Shown here: in pieces, positions 24,420-36,464 of the stretch
Layout of the letters: every line of letters begins with the position of its first letter
Numbering within the stretch: position 1 is the first letter of the stretch
Origin: Epiperipatus broadwayi
Taxonomy: Eukaryota; Onychophora; Udeonychophora; Euonychophora; Peripatidae
Direction of reading: 5' to 3'
Assembly: GCA_028023455.1 (NCBI GenBank)
Contig: JAQFVV010012572.1
Location: 558,001-622,000 of the forward strand
Length of the DNA: 64,000 bases
Made by a program: the position numbers and the translations under genes
Notes under the pieces: generated by a model
What the model saw: the letters and a program-made list of their open reading frames with translations, nothing else
Database searches by the model: none
Told to the model about the DNA's origin: nothing

Positions 24420-24785
24420 ATGACAGTTAGATTAATGTGATGCCTACATGGGTATGACTACAATATCAAATTCATTAAGGATTATGAGCATTCCATCATT
24501 GATTTTTCAATGAAATGGACGATTAAATTGTTGGAAGGGTTAGAACATTGAAGCCTGCTCATTAAAGTTTAAGGAATCGCCATCTTAATATAAGCTGAGT
24601 ACTAATTGTATATGTGTGTGGGAGACTATGATCTGGCCCAACTGATTAGTGCTTACTCTGCACAAAATATATATATTGGGAATCATTAACCTTTTTCACA
24701 TGTGTGTGGCCATGTGTATCGGTTGTTTGAGATGGAATGAAGGCTGAATATAAACTGAAAATCCTAAGTCCCTCTATTTATTACT
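24420..24785 (+). repeat. Family A dispersed repeat, plus-strand copy
   Basis: Carries GGTATGACTACAATATCAAA, TTTTTCAATGAAATGGACGA, GAAGCCTGCTCATTAAAG, GATCTGGCCCAACTGATTAG and CCATGTGTATCGGTTGTTTG. With the 19.2-19.5 kb minus copy it forms an inverted pair around the LTR-type element. Confidence 0.75.
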
Positions 24786-25614
24786 TATTTAGATTGGCCA
24801 CTACCATCTTTGTTTTATCCTTAATAAATTTGCTAAATATTCATTCAGTGAGTAATGTTGGATTATTAAGAAATAAACTATCCATTTATTGATTTATATT
24901 GAATAATTAATAAAGTTAACCATGGAGTAGCTTACCTGCAAGAAAAATCTTCAGTTTGATTTGGTCGATAAAAAAAATGTCCATTGTTGATACGCTTCCA
25001 CATTATCACATAAGCCTTTACTTATTACATACACACACATACCAGATATATATATATACCCACATACACTTTTCAGTTGTTAACTTGATTTTCAAAGCAT
25101 ACTCGAGCTTTCAAATTATTTATTTCGCCATAAATTGCGTGGCTATAAATAAATTGTATTTTAAAGCGTAAATTAATAGTGGAATATTTTGTCTTTTGTG
25201 CTGTTTTTAAACACAGAACTTTCTACTAACATAGTATTCCTGCAAGACTTTTTAATATTTCGTTTTTTTTCTTTTCTATCTCCGGTTCTTTTTGTATGAT
25301 CATCGGTGTTTAAAACCCATCAAAGGATCACTTTTGGCTTGAGTCAGTAATTGAAAAATTGAAGGGAAGTCATTTTATTTCTGTATATTTTTAGATACAA
25401 AGAAATAAATTTGATACAAGGCTGTTGGGAATTTGTTATATTCGTAGTATACTGAAAAATATTTTCAATTTTCTGGTAAATATTTGGAAATAAAAGTTGC
25501 TATGAAAAGAAATTAAAATAAAAGTTTTAATCTTGTAAAATTATAGATTACAACTGTCCCACTGGGTTATTGTTTAATAATTAATTGAAACAATTTTAAT
25601 GCAATTATTTTGAG

Positions 25615-25960
25615 ATTCGATGACAACCTTGGCACTAACATGGGCTTTGAACGTTCCATCATCAGATTTTCAATGAAATGGAAGGCTAAAGAGTTGTAAG
25701 TTGGAATAGTTTGAAGCCTGTCCATTAAAGTATATAGATTGGCTATCTTAATATAAAGCTGAATACTGATTATATATGTGTGTGTGAGGATAGTAATCTA
25801 GACCAACTGATGATTACTGGTTTAGCATGAAATACATATATTGGTGATTATTTATCTTTTCAACATGTGTGTGATCAGGTGGATCAGCAATATGAGATGG
25901 CACTGAGAGTGGTGGGTCGTGTGAAAGTCTTAGTTCGAACCCCGCATATATTACATATAT
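25615..25960 (+). repeat. Family A dispersed repeat with tRNA-like end
   Basis: Same block order as the 24.4 kb copy, then GGTGGATCAGCAATATGAGATGGC and a strong B-box-like AGTTCGAACCCC near 25931-25942. The A-box-like stretch (GATGGCACTGAGAGTGG) lies about 30 nt before it, so the 3' part behaves like a tRNA-derived SINE head fused to the family A body. It ends in AT-rich ATATATTACATATATAA. Confidence 0.65.
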
Positions 25961-26892
25961 AAATGCAGGTTTAAGCCTGTACAATGTATTATATTAGTTA
26001 TTGTTTTTCCCTCAAATTAATTGTGACTTGAGATAAGAACACCTTTTATCACAGCATTTAAGACTGATTCGTAAGATTCTGGAAATATGCTGATATGATA
26101 ATAAAGTCAATCTTATTTATACAGAGTTATATTGAATTAATTATATAAAAATACTTCTTAACTTTTCGTTAAGTTGAATATGGTTGTCTGCAGATTGCAT
26201 TTATGTTATAAAGATTATGTTAAAGTTATTCTAAAGTAATGTAATTTTGATGCTTTTATTTGGGGAATATAGATGAGGGTGGACAGCTACAATTACGCAA
26301 ATTGGGTGGGTTATTGCTCTGAAATTCATACAAAGTTTGAGCTTGAGAACGGACAAAATTGGGCTATGATTTATGGACCTAAAACTCTTGAGTCTGTTAT
26401 TATATCATTATATCAAATCACATAGAAATCCACAAAAAGTTGAAAGATGGATACAAAATTTCAAATAAACATATAATATATATGGATTTATTTGAGTTTC
26501 TTGGATTGGCTCATATAAGTTATGTATTTTTTTTTAATCATTTTAAAGTGATGTTACTGATAATGGTAATACTATTTCTGTTTTAGCCATCCTTATTTAT
26601 AAGTGCCTTCTAATAATGACGATGTTGATATGTATACTTATAATATTCTTAATAAACTATTTGTTTTTTACTGGTCTTCAGTTTTGAAAATTTGAGTTTT
26701 ATGTTTATTATTAACTATTTATAATCTGTCAACAGGGATACCCATTAAATGTAGAATGTTAAATAAAAAATTTTAAAAAAAACAATTATTATAAACTAAT
26801 GAAATATTTTTTTATTCAGTTTTTATTCTTAACTAGAAATAAAAATTGCCGTTTGATTCTTCTAAGATGTTATTTTTATTGCATATTTTTTG

Positions 26893-26950
26893 TCAAGCAT
26901 TGGTGATCGAGAGGGGTCAGCACAATTGTCCCGGGTTAGCGGGTTCATGA
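26893..26950 (+). mobile_element. tRNA-derived SINE head (family B), internally deleted
   Basis: Reads CAAGCATTGGTGATCGAGAG, then GTCAGCACAATTGTCCCGGG, then TTAGCGGGTTCATGAG. Compared with the 57.95 kb copy, the anticodon-like arm is missing. Confidence 0.6.
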
Positions 26951-27699
26951 GAAAAAATATATATATTTTGTATGACTGGAATATTTTTTTAATGAAAATA
27001 ACATGGCAATATCAAAAGTATTGTTTAAGAAGAGCTATTTGTGTTTTTTTAATAACTTTATATTTATTTATTAATTTCTCAATCTATCTTCATCAATCGT
27101 TGCTAGATGACATGATGTACATATACTTTTCTAAAACAGTCAATCAATAAAAATAAAGTGCAATATGTATTAATTCCATGTCTATTTTTGAAAATATAAA
27201 TTTAAAATTATAACTACTGTAATTTTTGCTTTGGATTACACTAATCTCAATAATTAAATGATAAAGAATATGCAGCCATAGCACCTTATTGTCATATGAC
27301 CAACAATGTCTTCATTATAATTTGCCATTTTATTCATTCTCTCAGTAATAATATTTGTTTAGTGGTTTCATATTCTCTTTTTCAGTCAGTGACTTTACTC
27401 ATTCATGACATTGCTTTGTAACGAATTACTTTTGATAATGTTATTTTTTTAATAATATCTACAGAAATGTGAGCGTAACTGAGATTTTTCCTATTTAATA
27501 TGACTATACCTGTCTTATTTCATATTATACACTTTTATAATATTGCTTCAGACTTTATTAACATTCTTGGATGTTGTCCATCTTCTGCATACATGCATGT
27601 GTAGACCAATATATTCTTTCATCATGACTTTCTGTTTTTCTTTGTCAAACTTAATAGAAGATATGATTTAAATATACTTGATACTTTTTTTTTCATATG

Positions 27700-27900
27700 T
27701 CATAGCATCGGCCGGAATGCGAACCCACAACTGTCTGCAACCAACTACTTAATTAAACAATTCAAAACAAAACAACACTCTCCATATAGTAGTGCCATCT
27801 TGTGCTAACAAGATAGTGATCATGTGATGTTTAGTGGTTTATCAACTAACTACTTGCTTGCACGGTGGCTGCGATGACCTTTCAGCTAACAACGCTTGAC
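27700..27900 (-). mobile_element. tRNA-SINE (family B) interrupted by another insertion
   Basis: Family B ends are present at 27703-27740 (AGCATCGGCCGGAATGCGAA) and 27850-27900 (GATGACCTTTCAGCTAAC ... CGCTTGAC). They are split by about 94 bp flanked by CAACCAACTAC (27738-27748) and CAACTAACTAC (27843-27853), a likely 11-bp target duplication with one change. The inserted piece ends GATCATGTGATGTTTAGTGG and is the complement of the start of the 32.9 and 49.15 kb repeat (family C). Confidence 0.55.
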
Positions 27901-29220
27901 TACTTGACATTTTAAGCCTTCTTATCAATATAATTTTAATGATTTATGTTCTTTCTTCCATAAGCTGATTAGTGTTTTAAAAATACAATTATGTTTGAAT
28001 GGAAGTTAATCTATTACTAATGTATGAAAAATGGGTATTGTTAGATCATCTGTCCATTTAAGTCATTATTAACAACCATTCAACCAGTTTCAAATTCTCT
28101 TATTCTCATCCCAGATATGCCAGCTAGTATAAGTCTGTGTTAATGCTTAATAAATTCCTATTTAGTACTGTCCTATTTATAGTTCCAAACTACTTCTAAC
28201 TTATGGCTTTCTTCATGAGCCTCTTATGTCATCATTTATTATCTCTCTGCAATAAGTCTGACAACATAATTACATGTTTTTGTATCCATATTGTTTATAT
28301 ACACAGTAATTCTGACTAACTTTTTTCTTCTTATAGGCAAATATGAAATGTATGTATAACTTTTTTGGAAGTTGGAATGACAATACTTGGAAGTAATAAA
28401 AACCATCACCTGCCCCATATTGTTTGATAACATGTTCATTTTCTCTCTGCCCATGCTATCTATTGTAAAGTTAAATAATCCATTGTTTTTCTGAAGATTT
28501 GTGATGGTGGTATTTTAGTTGTATGTATATATTGGAGGAATCTCATCTAACATATATGAAGTTTCAACTAACTGTTGTCTTTGGAAGGATGGTTCAAGAA
28601 TCTTAGGGTCCAGATTACATTCTTATGCTAATAGTGTCAGTAGTCAGGCTAGCAAATCTGAAGAAGAGAGGAAAATAATTATATTATGCATATAGTAATT
28701 CATGTGCTATTACTAGTAGTTGAACATAATTGAAAGATTTAAATAAAGTTATTTTTTTCTAAACACATTTAATATTTAATTTAATAGTTTAATATATAAA
28801 TACAATTGAATAACCCATAGATGTTAAATAATAGTAAATCCTTATCCAATGCTGCCCTATCAATATCCCCAGATTAGTTTCTAACTTAAGGCTTTCATGG
28901 GAATAATACACCTGGAGTTTTTGGATTTAATCACTGTTAGAGAAAATGATATAATCATTGCTAAAGAAAATGTGCATTAGATCCATAAAATTGACTGTAA
29001 GAATGAGAGAATATTTGGATTTGAAATGGTACCTAGATATAATGCATCGACATCTTTACATACAAGTCAGTGATATTTTAAGCAAATTCAGGCTACAAGT
29101 ATTTGCCATTGATCCTCGTATAGATCTGTGCCAATCAATTTTAATATGTGAGATAAGCCTTAAATACTGTGCCTTCTATAATTATTTAAATGGCCATTAT
29201 TTATTACTTATTTAAAAGGG

Positions 29221-29280
29221 CCATATGGTTCAGAGATAGTATATTCATCTACCATGCATACAACATGAGGTTCAAAAAAA
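29221..29280 (+). mobile_element. Decayed tRNA-like SINE head
   Basis: TGGTTCAGAGATAGTATATT, then CATCTACCATGCATACAACATG, then AGGTTCAA has tRNA-like order (A box, anticodon hairpin, B box). It is degenerate and not a functional tRNA. Confidence 0.4.
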
Positions 29281-29587
29281 TTAGTCAAATAAAACTTTTT
29301 TAAAAGCCTGAATTTTTTTTTTAAGTAGCTTTTCCGTAGGCAGCCTATCCAGCCATTTAAATTTTTTCAGTTAATGGTATTTAATTGCTTATAATACATA
29401 AAACAAAAGCTGAAAACTATTACAACTCTTACCATCTGGTGCAAGATTGTTAGTACTGTTTTCTTTTTCACTGCCTCTCTGTAAAAAGCTATTGGAGAGA
29501 TCTTCGATTTGCTGCAGGCTGTTTATTTTTAAAGAAACTTTTTTATATATTTAAAATAGTCTACTGAAAGTTCAATAGATATAATAT

Positions 29588-29765
29588 GTAATAATATGTA
29601 TTGTCCATTAAAGTTAAAGATTTGCTATCTTATTATAAACTGAGTACTGATTATGTATATGTGTGGGAGATGATAATCTGGACCAACTGATGAGTGCTGG
29701 TTCAGCATGAAATATGTATATTGATGACTATTTTTCTTTTCTACAAGTGTGTGGTCATTGTTTTT
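29588..29765 (+). repeat. Family A dispersed repeat, partial copy
   Basis: Contains TTGTCCATTAAAGTTAAAGA, GTGTGGGAGATGATAATCTG, ACCAACTGATGAGTGCTGG, TTCAGCATGAAATATGTATA and CAAGTGTGTGGTCAT. Both ends are truncated. Confidence 0.65.
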
Positions 29766-29954
29766 GTTTTTGTTTTAAATTGTTTATTAAAAAAATATGT
29801 TTATTAGCATTTCTGTTGAAAATCCCAGCATACTCTGCAATCACGTGCTATATTTTTAGAGGGAAATTTTTTAGTAGAGATATCCATTTTCTATGGTAAT
29901 ATTAAATGTTTTGTTTTAAGGTGACAATTCATATTATATATTATACGGTTAATA

Positions 29955-30470
29955 TCATATAAGTATACTTAATGTGTTTTTATAAATATTATTTAAAAAC
30001 CAAAATCTTTTACTGTTTGTTTAGTAACAATTTTTTTGTGTAATGGTATCATTTCATTAAGATTGTAAATCACTTCTTTTTTTTTGATTGGGAATTTCGT
30101 TCTTAAAAGTTGTTAGTGTGAAAGTTGTATGTATAGTTAATGTCTTTTTATAAATATTATTTAAAAAAGCAAAATCACTTACTGTTTGTTTAGTGCGTAT
30201 TTAAACTAACAATTTTTTTGTGTAATGCCATCATTTCATTAAGATCCCAAATCACATTTTTTTTTTTTTGCTTTCAAATGTCATTCTAAAAACTTGTTAG
30301 TGTCCAACTCGAACATATTTGAATCTCTCATTATTTAAAAACCAAAATCATTTACAGTTTGTTTAGTGTAACAATTTTTTTATAAAACGCCATCATTTCA
30401 TTAAGTTGGCAAACACTTTTTTTTTTATTTCAAATGTTTTTAAAACTTGTTAGTGTCCAAGTCATACATA
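29955..30470. repeat. Diverged tandem array, three units of about 150-180 bp
   Basis: Three successive units each carry, in order, ATTATTTAAAA, CCAAAATC-TTTACTGTTTG, AACAATTTTTTTGTG (or TAA), ATCATTTCATTAAG, a T-run of 8-12, and TTGTTAGTGT. Starts are near 29955, 30130 and 30330. The units have diverged by substitutions and small gaps, so the array is old. No coding capacity. Confidence 0.7.
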
Positions 30471-30531
30471 TTTGAATGTTTTATTCAAAAATATACATTT
30501 CTTAGTGAAAATGATAAATATATTATATAAT

Positions 30532-30738
30532 AGACCTACTATGCCTGTTGACATTTATATCAACCTCCTGATAACTTTGTAAATCTTGCCAAAATACTAT
30601 GCACAAGATCATGTACATGTTTTTTTTGTCAAAAAAGGTTGTGTACAAGATCCATGTACACATTATTTTGGTCAGATCCCAAGATTACAAAGTTATCAGT
30701 GAATTGATACGAATGTGAACAGGTGCAGTAGGTCTAAT
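30532..30738. mobile_element. Palindromic MITE
   Basis: The left arm starts GACCTACTATGCCTGTTGAC and runs through CTGATAACTTTGTAAATCTT. The right arm (30665-30738) carries the complements AAGATTACAAAGTTATCAG and ending GTGCAGTAGGTC. GATCATGTACATG and GATCCATGTACAC lie near the centre. About 207 bp, non-coding, and able to fold into one hairpin. Confidence 0.7.
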
Positions 30739-31274
30739 ACATGCTCCATGTAACAGCTCTAATACCCAAGTACCAAAATATGTTATCTGCATATCTTTGC
30801 ATTCAATAATATGAGGAGCAGAACTTAAGCCTGCCCCTTATCAAGTTCATAAGACAATTTTTGAATATTATTGTGTAGAATTTTTGTTTTTATCTCTGTA
30901 AAGTGCAAAGATGGTGAAGAGACGATTGTTTATGCAACTCAAAGAAAAAGCAAATAAATCATTGGGGAGAGGGGTAATGAAAAAAAGACAGTAATGTTAT
31001 CTGTTGATCTATTTTACTTAGAAATAAATTGAAAATCAAAATGATAGCAGATTAAATTTTGCTTTTTTAAAAAAAAAAATATTCAGAAAAATGTTAAGAC
31101 TGAATGAAAATTTTGTTTAAAGAAATGAAAAAATTTTGACTAAAAAGAAAGTATTCCTTTCATTAAAAATGCTCGTAAATCTTTTATTTAATTTTATTTT
31201 GATATTTTATATTACTAATTTAAATAAATGCACTGTACAGGCTTACACACACCTGCACATATATAATGTAATAT

Positions 31275-31490
31275 ATAAGGAATTCGAACTCAGACTTTCA
31301 CATGACCATCAGCTCTCCATGCCATCTCATATTGCTGACCCACCTGATCAAACACAGAATCACCAATATACATATTTCATCCTAAACCAGCAATCATCAG
31401 TTGGTCCAGATTACTATCTCCACATATATATATATACAGTCAGAGGGTCATGTGAAAGTCTGAGTTCGAATCCCTTATATATTACTAATT
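31275..31490. repeat. Inverted pair of family A tRNA-like ends
   Basis: A minus-strand family A copy runs from 31445 down to about 31275 (GGTCCAGATTACTATCTCC, TGCTGACCCACCTGATCA, GAACTCAGACTTTCACATGA on the plus strand). A plus-strand fragment GGTCATGTGAAAGTCTGAG then TTCGAATCCC follows at 31447-31475. The 158-codon plus-strand frame across 31136-31612 runs through these repeats and is not a gene. Confidence 0.6.
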
Positions 31491-31619
31491 TAAGAAAAAT
31501 TACTTTTAATCATTGTATCTTAATTATATTCATCATGGGTGGAAAATGCTTTATCATTTTCCTATCAACTATTCTCATATTTGAAAATTATCCCATCATC
31601 TACCACCTGTGAATTCTCA

Positions 31620-32905
31620 CCAGCAATTTGAGTTTGCCCCCAACATCATGTAGTATGTACTTTATATTAAATATAGACTGCCATAAATATTGAAGAGTTG
31701 AATTAAATAATCATAACCTAGAAAATATTGGTAAAACAAGAGGTAATGTTGAAATTGAGAAAAAGATGTCCAATTAAAATTTGTATAGAAAACTTTGTTT
31801 GCTAAACAGTTTTATTGTAGCTTTTAAAAAAAGAAAATCAGCTTTCAACAAATGAAAAAAGACCCGATTTCCATTCGTATTGAAATGATATATATATATT
31901 AGGACTTCCGAAAGACCAGTACACATATTATTTATATCAAATTCTGGAACTAGGGAGTTAGCTTAAATATAAAACACTCCAATTTTCAAAACATCATTAT
32001 ATCTTTCTTTTTTAGAAAAAATATATCCAAATTCAAAGATTAAATTAACTAAAAAAAATAATTATGTGAATAGTTTTTAAGAAAGTCACATTACATGGAA
32101 GCACTAACATGGCAGAATGAGAACAGCAATTTCATTTATTTGAGCAAACTGATTTTTCTTTTACTTTACTCAACTAATAATTGATTCATGAATTTTTAAT
32201 TTTTATTTCCACTGCTCTACTATTGAACTTAATTACGCATGGCAAAAGTTAAAGATAAAGTAAAATGAAAGTAATAGAATCATTTTTATATTTTTAAATG
32301 CAATATGATAATTTAATGCATTGATGCCTGATATGATTGTTTGTGCGTGTGTATATATATATGCATGTTTGTAAATTTTTATTTCACGTTGGAGTACAAT
32401 TATTTAATAAATAACGAATAATTACACCCTCTTTTCTACTTACAGAATGAAATCAAAAACTGATGTTTATTTCTCACAAACTTTCAGGTCTCTAAACCAA
32501 TAAAGTTTGGCATGATCCTGATTCTGCCAATTAATCACTGTCTTATATGTTTGTTACCTTATAAATTATAAGAAACTTTCTAAACATATGTAGATATGTG
32601 TAGTACAGTATCACATTATTTGTGAAAGTTATGTGAATATGTGAATATGTGAATAAACACATAGCATATTAATTAATAAAGCAGAAAAATTCTGTTATCA
32701 TCTTCAATAATCTTACTTAGTATTGTAAAGGTAATAACTAGCTAAAAATTATAAAATCAAATTCTCTTTGATATGTGAAGAATTAAATCAAAGTTGTCTC
32801 ATATGTTAATTGATCTCAATTCTTTCATATTTAATTTCTGCATTACTTGATGAAATCTTAATTTATTTAGTGAAACATAGATAAGTCAGAATTTTTCAAG
32901 CATAT
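31620..32905. other. AT-rich non-coding DNA
   Basis: No gene or repeat family recognised. A local GTGAATAT tandem triplication lies near 32632-32654. Confidence 0.5.
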
Positions 32906-32912
32906 AGAAATT

Positions 32913-33300
32913 AAACCACTAAATATTGCATGATCACCATTCTTTATGCTAACACAAGCTGTTTACACAGAGGCTAATGAGCTTGAATTGAAAACATTAT
33001 TGTGTTTTTATTTTGGACTCAAAACTTTATAGTTAGGTAATAAGGTAAAAGGTGACTGTTGGGGGATTGCATTAGATCCTACAATCTAGGTGCAGTGCTC
33101 TCAGATTCAAGGCTCCTCACTGATGAAAGTCACAAACTAGAAACTAGTCTAGGAATATTGGTTGAATAGGTACTAGATAGGGATGAATAGGTAGTAGATA
33201 GGGATTTTATGCACAAACTTTTTTGCACCCATTGATTACTCAGGCTTGCACTGAGTGTTGCTACTGTATGGAGTTTAGCCTCTGTATGTGCATATAGAAA
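32913..33300 (+). repeat. Family C dispersed inverted-repeat element, long copy
   Basis: Starts AAACCACTAAATATTGCATG, then CTTTATGCTAACACAAGCTG and TTTACACAGAGGCTAA. It ends with GATTTTATGCACAAAC, GGCTTGCACTGAGTGTTGCT and TGGAGTTTAGCCTCTGTA. The 49.15 kb copy shares these blocks, and its inner part shows they form inverted arms. The middle (about 33000-33180) is longer than in the 49 kb copy, so it may carry a further insertion. Confidence 0.6.
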
Positions 33301-36300
33301 TTTGTGTAATGTAAGTGATATCTACACCTTGCATACATGCTTACCTATAGTTATTATTTAATAGTTTTTAGATATTATAAACATTTCAATATCCAGGTCT
33401 AAATTTGTTTTCCATTTAAGTTTTTGAATTGCAGACAAAGTGGAAACATTTTTCTGAGTGATAATTGTGGATGAGTTTCTGGAAGATATTAATGTCATCT
33501 TCATTCTCACTATATTTTTCTTATATTAATATGCTAAATTTTGGTATATTACATATTGGACATTTACAAAATTATTTAAATGAATCCATAATGATTCTGG
33601 TTTGAGAGTAATAAATTTGGCCAACTTCAGCAAAGCATTATTATATTTATAATGAATGAAATATCAGTCTTGCAGTTATCATTATCTAAACATTCCATAT
33701 AAATTCTTGATTTGTATGCATAATGGACTCATTTTGTTTGATTATCAGCTAGGCATGAGTTCTCAAGATGTTAATGTTATCTATGCATGGTTGGAGAAAT
33801 ATTCACTCAATATATTTATGTAATATTTCACTAGTAAGTTTTCTAATATTACAAATTTAAATATTAAAAAAAATTATTCAAGATGGTAATTATAACTTTT
33901 CTACTTTATTAATTTAATTAATATATTGCATATGGTGTTATCTTATAACCCAAGAAATTAACTTATTGTATTAATCTTTCAAAATACAAATAAGCATTAT
34001 GCTTTTACTGCAGTTACATATGTCAACTAATCCTTGGACGTTTGTTGGGTTTCTGTAATTTTATTTTAAAGCATGTGACAAAACCATAGATTATTAAGAA
34101 AATGTTTGGTCATAATCAGAGTTTTCCAACTAAGTGGAAGTTTGTATGATGTTAATGATGGTTTATATTGCAAATGATTAAGGCATGTGATTAATCAATC
34201 ATTTCTTATTACATATATTGAGATATAAACATCCTCTTGATATATTAATAGTCAAGACATTATTAACTTTTGTAAATTAAAACATTGCTGGTCTTGATAA
34301 ATTGTTGAACTTTGATTGTTAGTGCTAAATTAACCTCTTTGTTGCTGATTATTTTATTGGCTGAGTGAGGTAAAAGTTTAAACTTTTAATTGGTCAATTC
34401 ACAAACTCAAGTGTCAAAACACAAATTCAATCATGAAAATATATTCATCTTTTAATATTATATTCACTTTAGTTTCATTTGTAAAAAGTATATTAATAAT
34501 TTGTCAGGTTATCAAAGTGAATGAAAGTCTTTTCAAAAATAAATTTTTATTTATAATTTAAAAATATTCGATAGTCGGCAAATCTAAAACAAATGTTTAC
34601 TCACCAACCAAAAAGATTTGCTGATGCCAGTGATTTTTTTCTCAGTTTTACGATCCCAAAAAATAAATAATTTTTACTAATCTTATATATTTTCCTATAA
34701 TAATTTTATTTTTAGCATATTTTATCAAAATAATTTATAATTTGTCAAAAAATATGTTTAAAATGGTCTAAAACATTCGTTTATCATTTTCGAAGTGAAA
34801 ACAAATCTTAACCTTTCGGTTATTGACATTCCATTTCCTTTGTGTCAAAATGTAACAGCCAATAAGATTCAAGAAGATCCCACCTTTTTTTGTTAAAGTT
34901 TCAAGACCATTTTATTGATTTTTTACTTGTAACATAATTCAAGAGAAAGCAGCATCTTACAGAACTTTTTCTAATTTTTCAAATGACAGTAAAATCTTAA
35001 CCGTACCATTAAAAGTGCCGGAATTTGAACGGTCGGAAGCAGCGTCAAATTGTCACATTTTTAACCATGACTAGAAACTGTTGTGTTAATTCACACTAGT
35101 CCAAATAAAAAATCATGTTGGAATAAAACTACCTAGAACAAGAGAAAAAGGCAGATAAGGATCAATTAAAGGAAGAAAATGCACCAAGAAGAATATAGAA
35201 ATCATATAAATAATATATTATTTCTGATCTTAAAATGAATTCAATATCTGAAGATAGTTCTTTTTCCAGATGCTTTCTAAATCTTTTGCTAAATATATCA
35301 AATTTTCAAATATGTAACAGATCACTTGTCAGTTTGATGGTTTATATTTGAAGTTGAATCTGTGCCTCATAGAACCTTTATTATAAATGCTTGTTCCATT
35401 AAAAAACTGACTTTTTTCTGAAAAGTAATGGCTAATTCCCCACTGAAAGCATGGAAAAATTAATTATATATATATATATATGTATGTGTGCTCTTCCTGT
35501 ATTATATCTGAAATGAGATTATGAAAATTTTAATAATTTCATTTCTTAAATTTAAAACAATTTATATTTTTGATATGTTTTTTTAATGAGTATTCCTTTA
35601 ATGTTTTCTCCTAGTTTGATGAAAATGGATTTCTCTCTTTTCTCTCGCTTTCTCTCCAAATTTATGCACAATTAATTATTTTAGAAATTTTGATATCATA
35701 ATCAATATGCTGCCAGTCCTTAATACATGTATGAAGTGATTTTATATTATATATTATAACAGTTCTGTTATATTGCACACAATAATATAGTGTGTGTGTA
35801 CAAATATATGTAAAGTTGAAAGGAAAAGTAATAAATGAACACAGACAAAAATTTTGTAGATATTTTTCTACATTTCCTGGAATAAAATAATCATAGTAAA
35901 AGATTAAATAATTTTGAATTTAAAATAGAATTTTATTATAAAATGAAACATTTAAAAAAAGGTCTAAATAAATATTAATATTACAAGCATGTATTATAAT
36001 AGATCTGATAATTGTAAAAATTTCTATTATCTATTTTTAAAAATCTTTGATAAAATTTCTAAAATGTAACTTTTAATTAAAATACTTTTGAAATAATTAG
36101 AAAGATAAGATCAGTTTTCAATTAATGTGTTTTTGTCACCTCAGCAATCTAGCTATAAAATAATTGTTAAAAAGATTAGTTTTTCGAATTTGGCTAATAA
36201 TATTTTGTAAAACCTGGCCAGAAGAGTTTAGCTTTTAGTTTTTTGTAGCATATAACTGGCCACAATAGCTAGCAGTAAGTTGGTTAGCAGATCATACAGA

Positions 36301-36440
36301 AAACTACAATGAAGATACAAGACTGCATGGAGGGAAATTCCAAGGGCTGCTGGTTTACTATGCTGGAGTTTTGATTCATAAAGCCTGGCCCAGCTTTCTG
36401 TTTTAATTAGCCTGCTACAAATGTGTTGTACAAAACAGTT
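33301..36440. other. AT-rich non-coding DNA
   Basis: No gene recognised. A slightly GC-richer patch at 34990-35100 and a short (TA)n at 35465-35482 are the only local features. Confidence 0.5.
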
Positions 36441-36447
36441 TGCTTAC

Positions 36448-36464
36448 CTGAAGTACATCAAATC
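36448..36464 (-). other. Possible 17-nt microexon flanked by canonical splice signals
   Basis: On the minus strand a pyrimidine-rich ACCTCCTTTCTGTCTAG is followed by 17 nt (GATTTGATGTACTTCAG) and then GTAAGC. The surrounding 36.2-36.6 kb is less AT-rich than its neighbours. Nothing identifies a host gene, and such a short match can be chance. Confidence 0.15.

Noticed and set aside
28958-29215. 85-codon plus frame
   Set aside because: No recognisable motif, AT-rich codons, no splice or promoter context.
31136-31612. Longest open frame in the window (158 codons, plus strand)
   Set aside because: It runs through an inverted pair of dispersed repeats and AT-rich spacer, and its peptide has no domain; an accidental frame.
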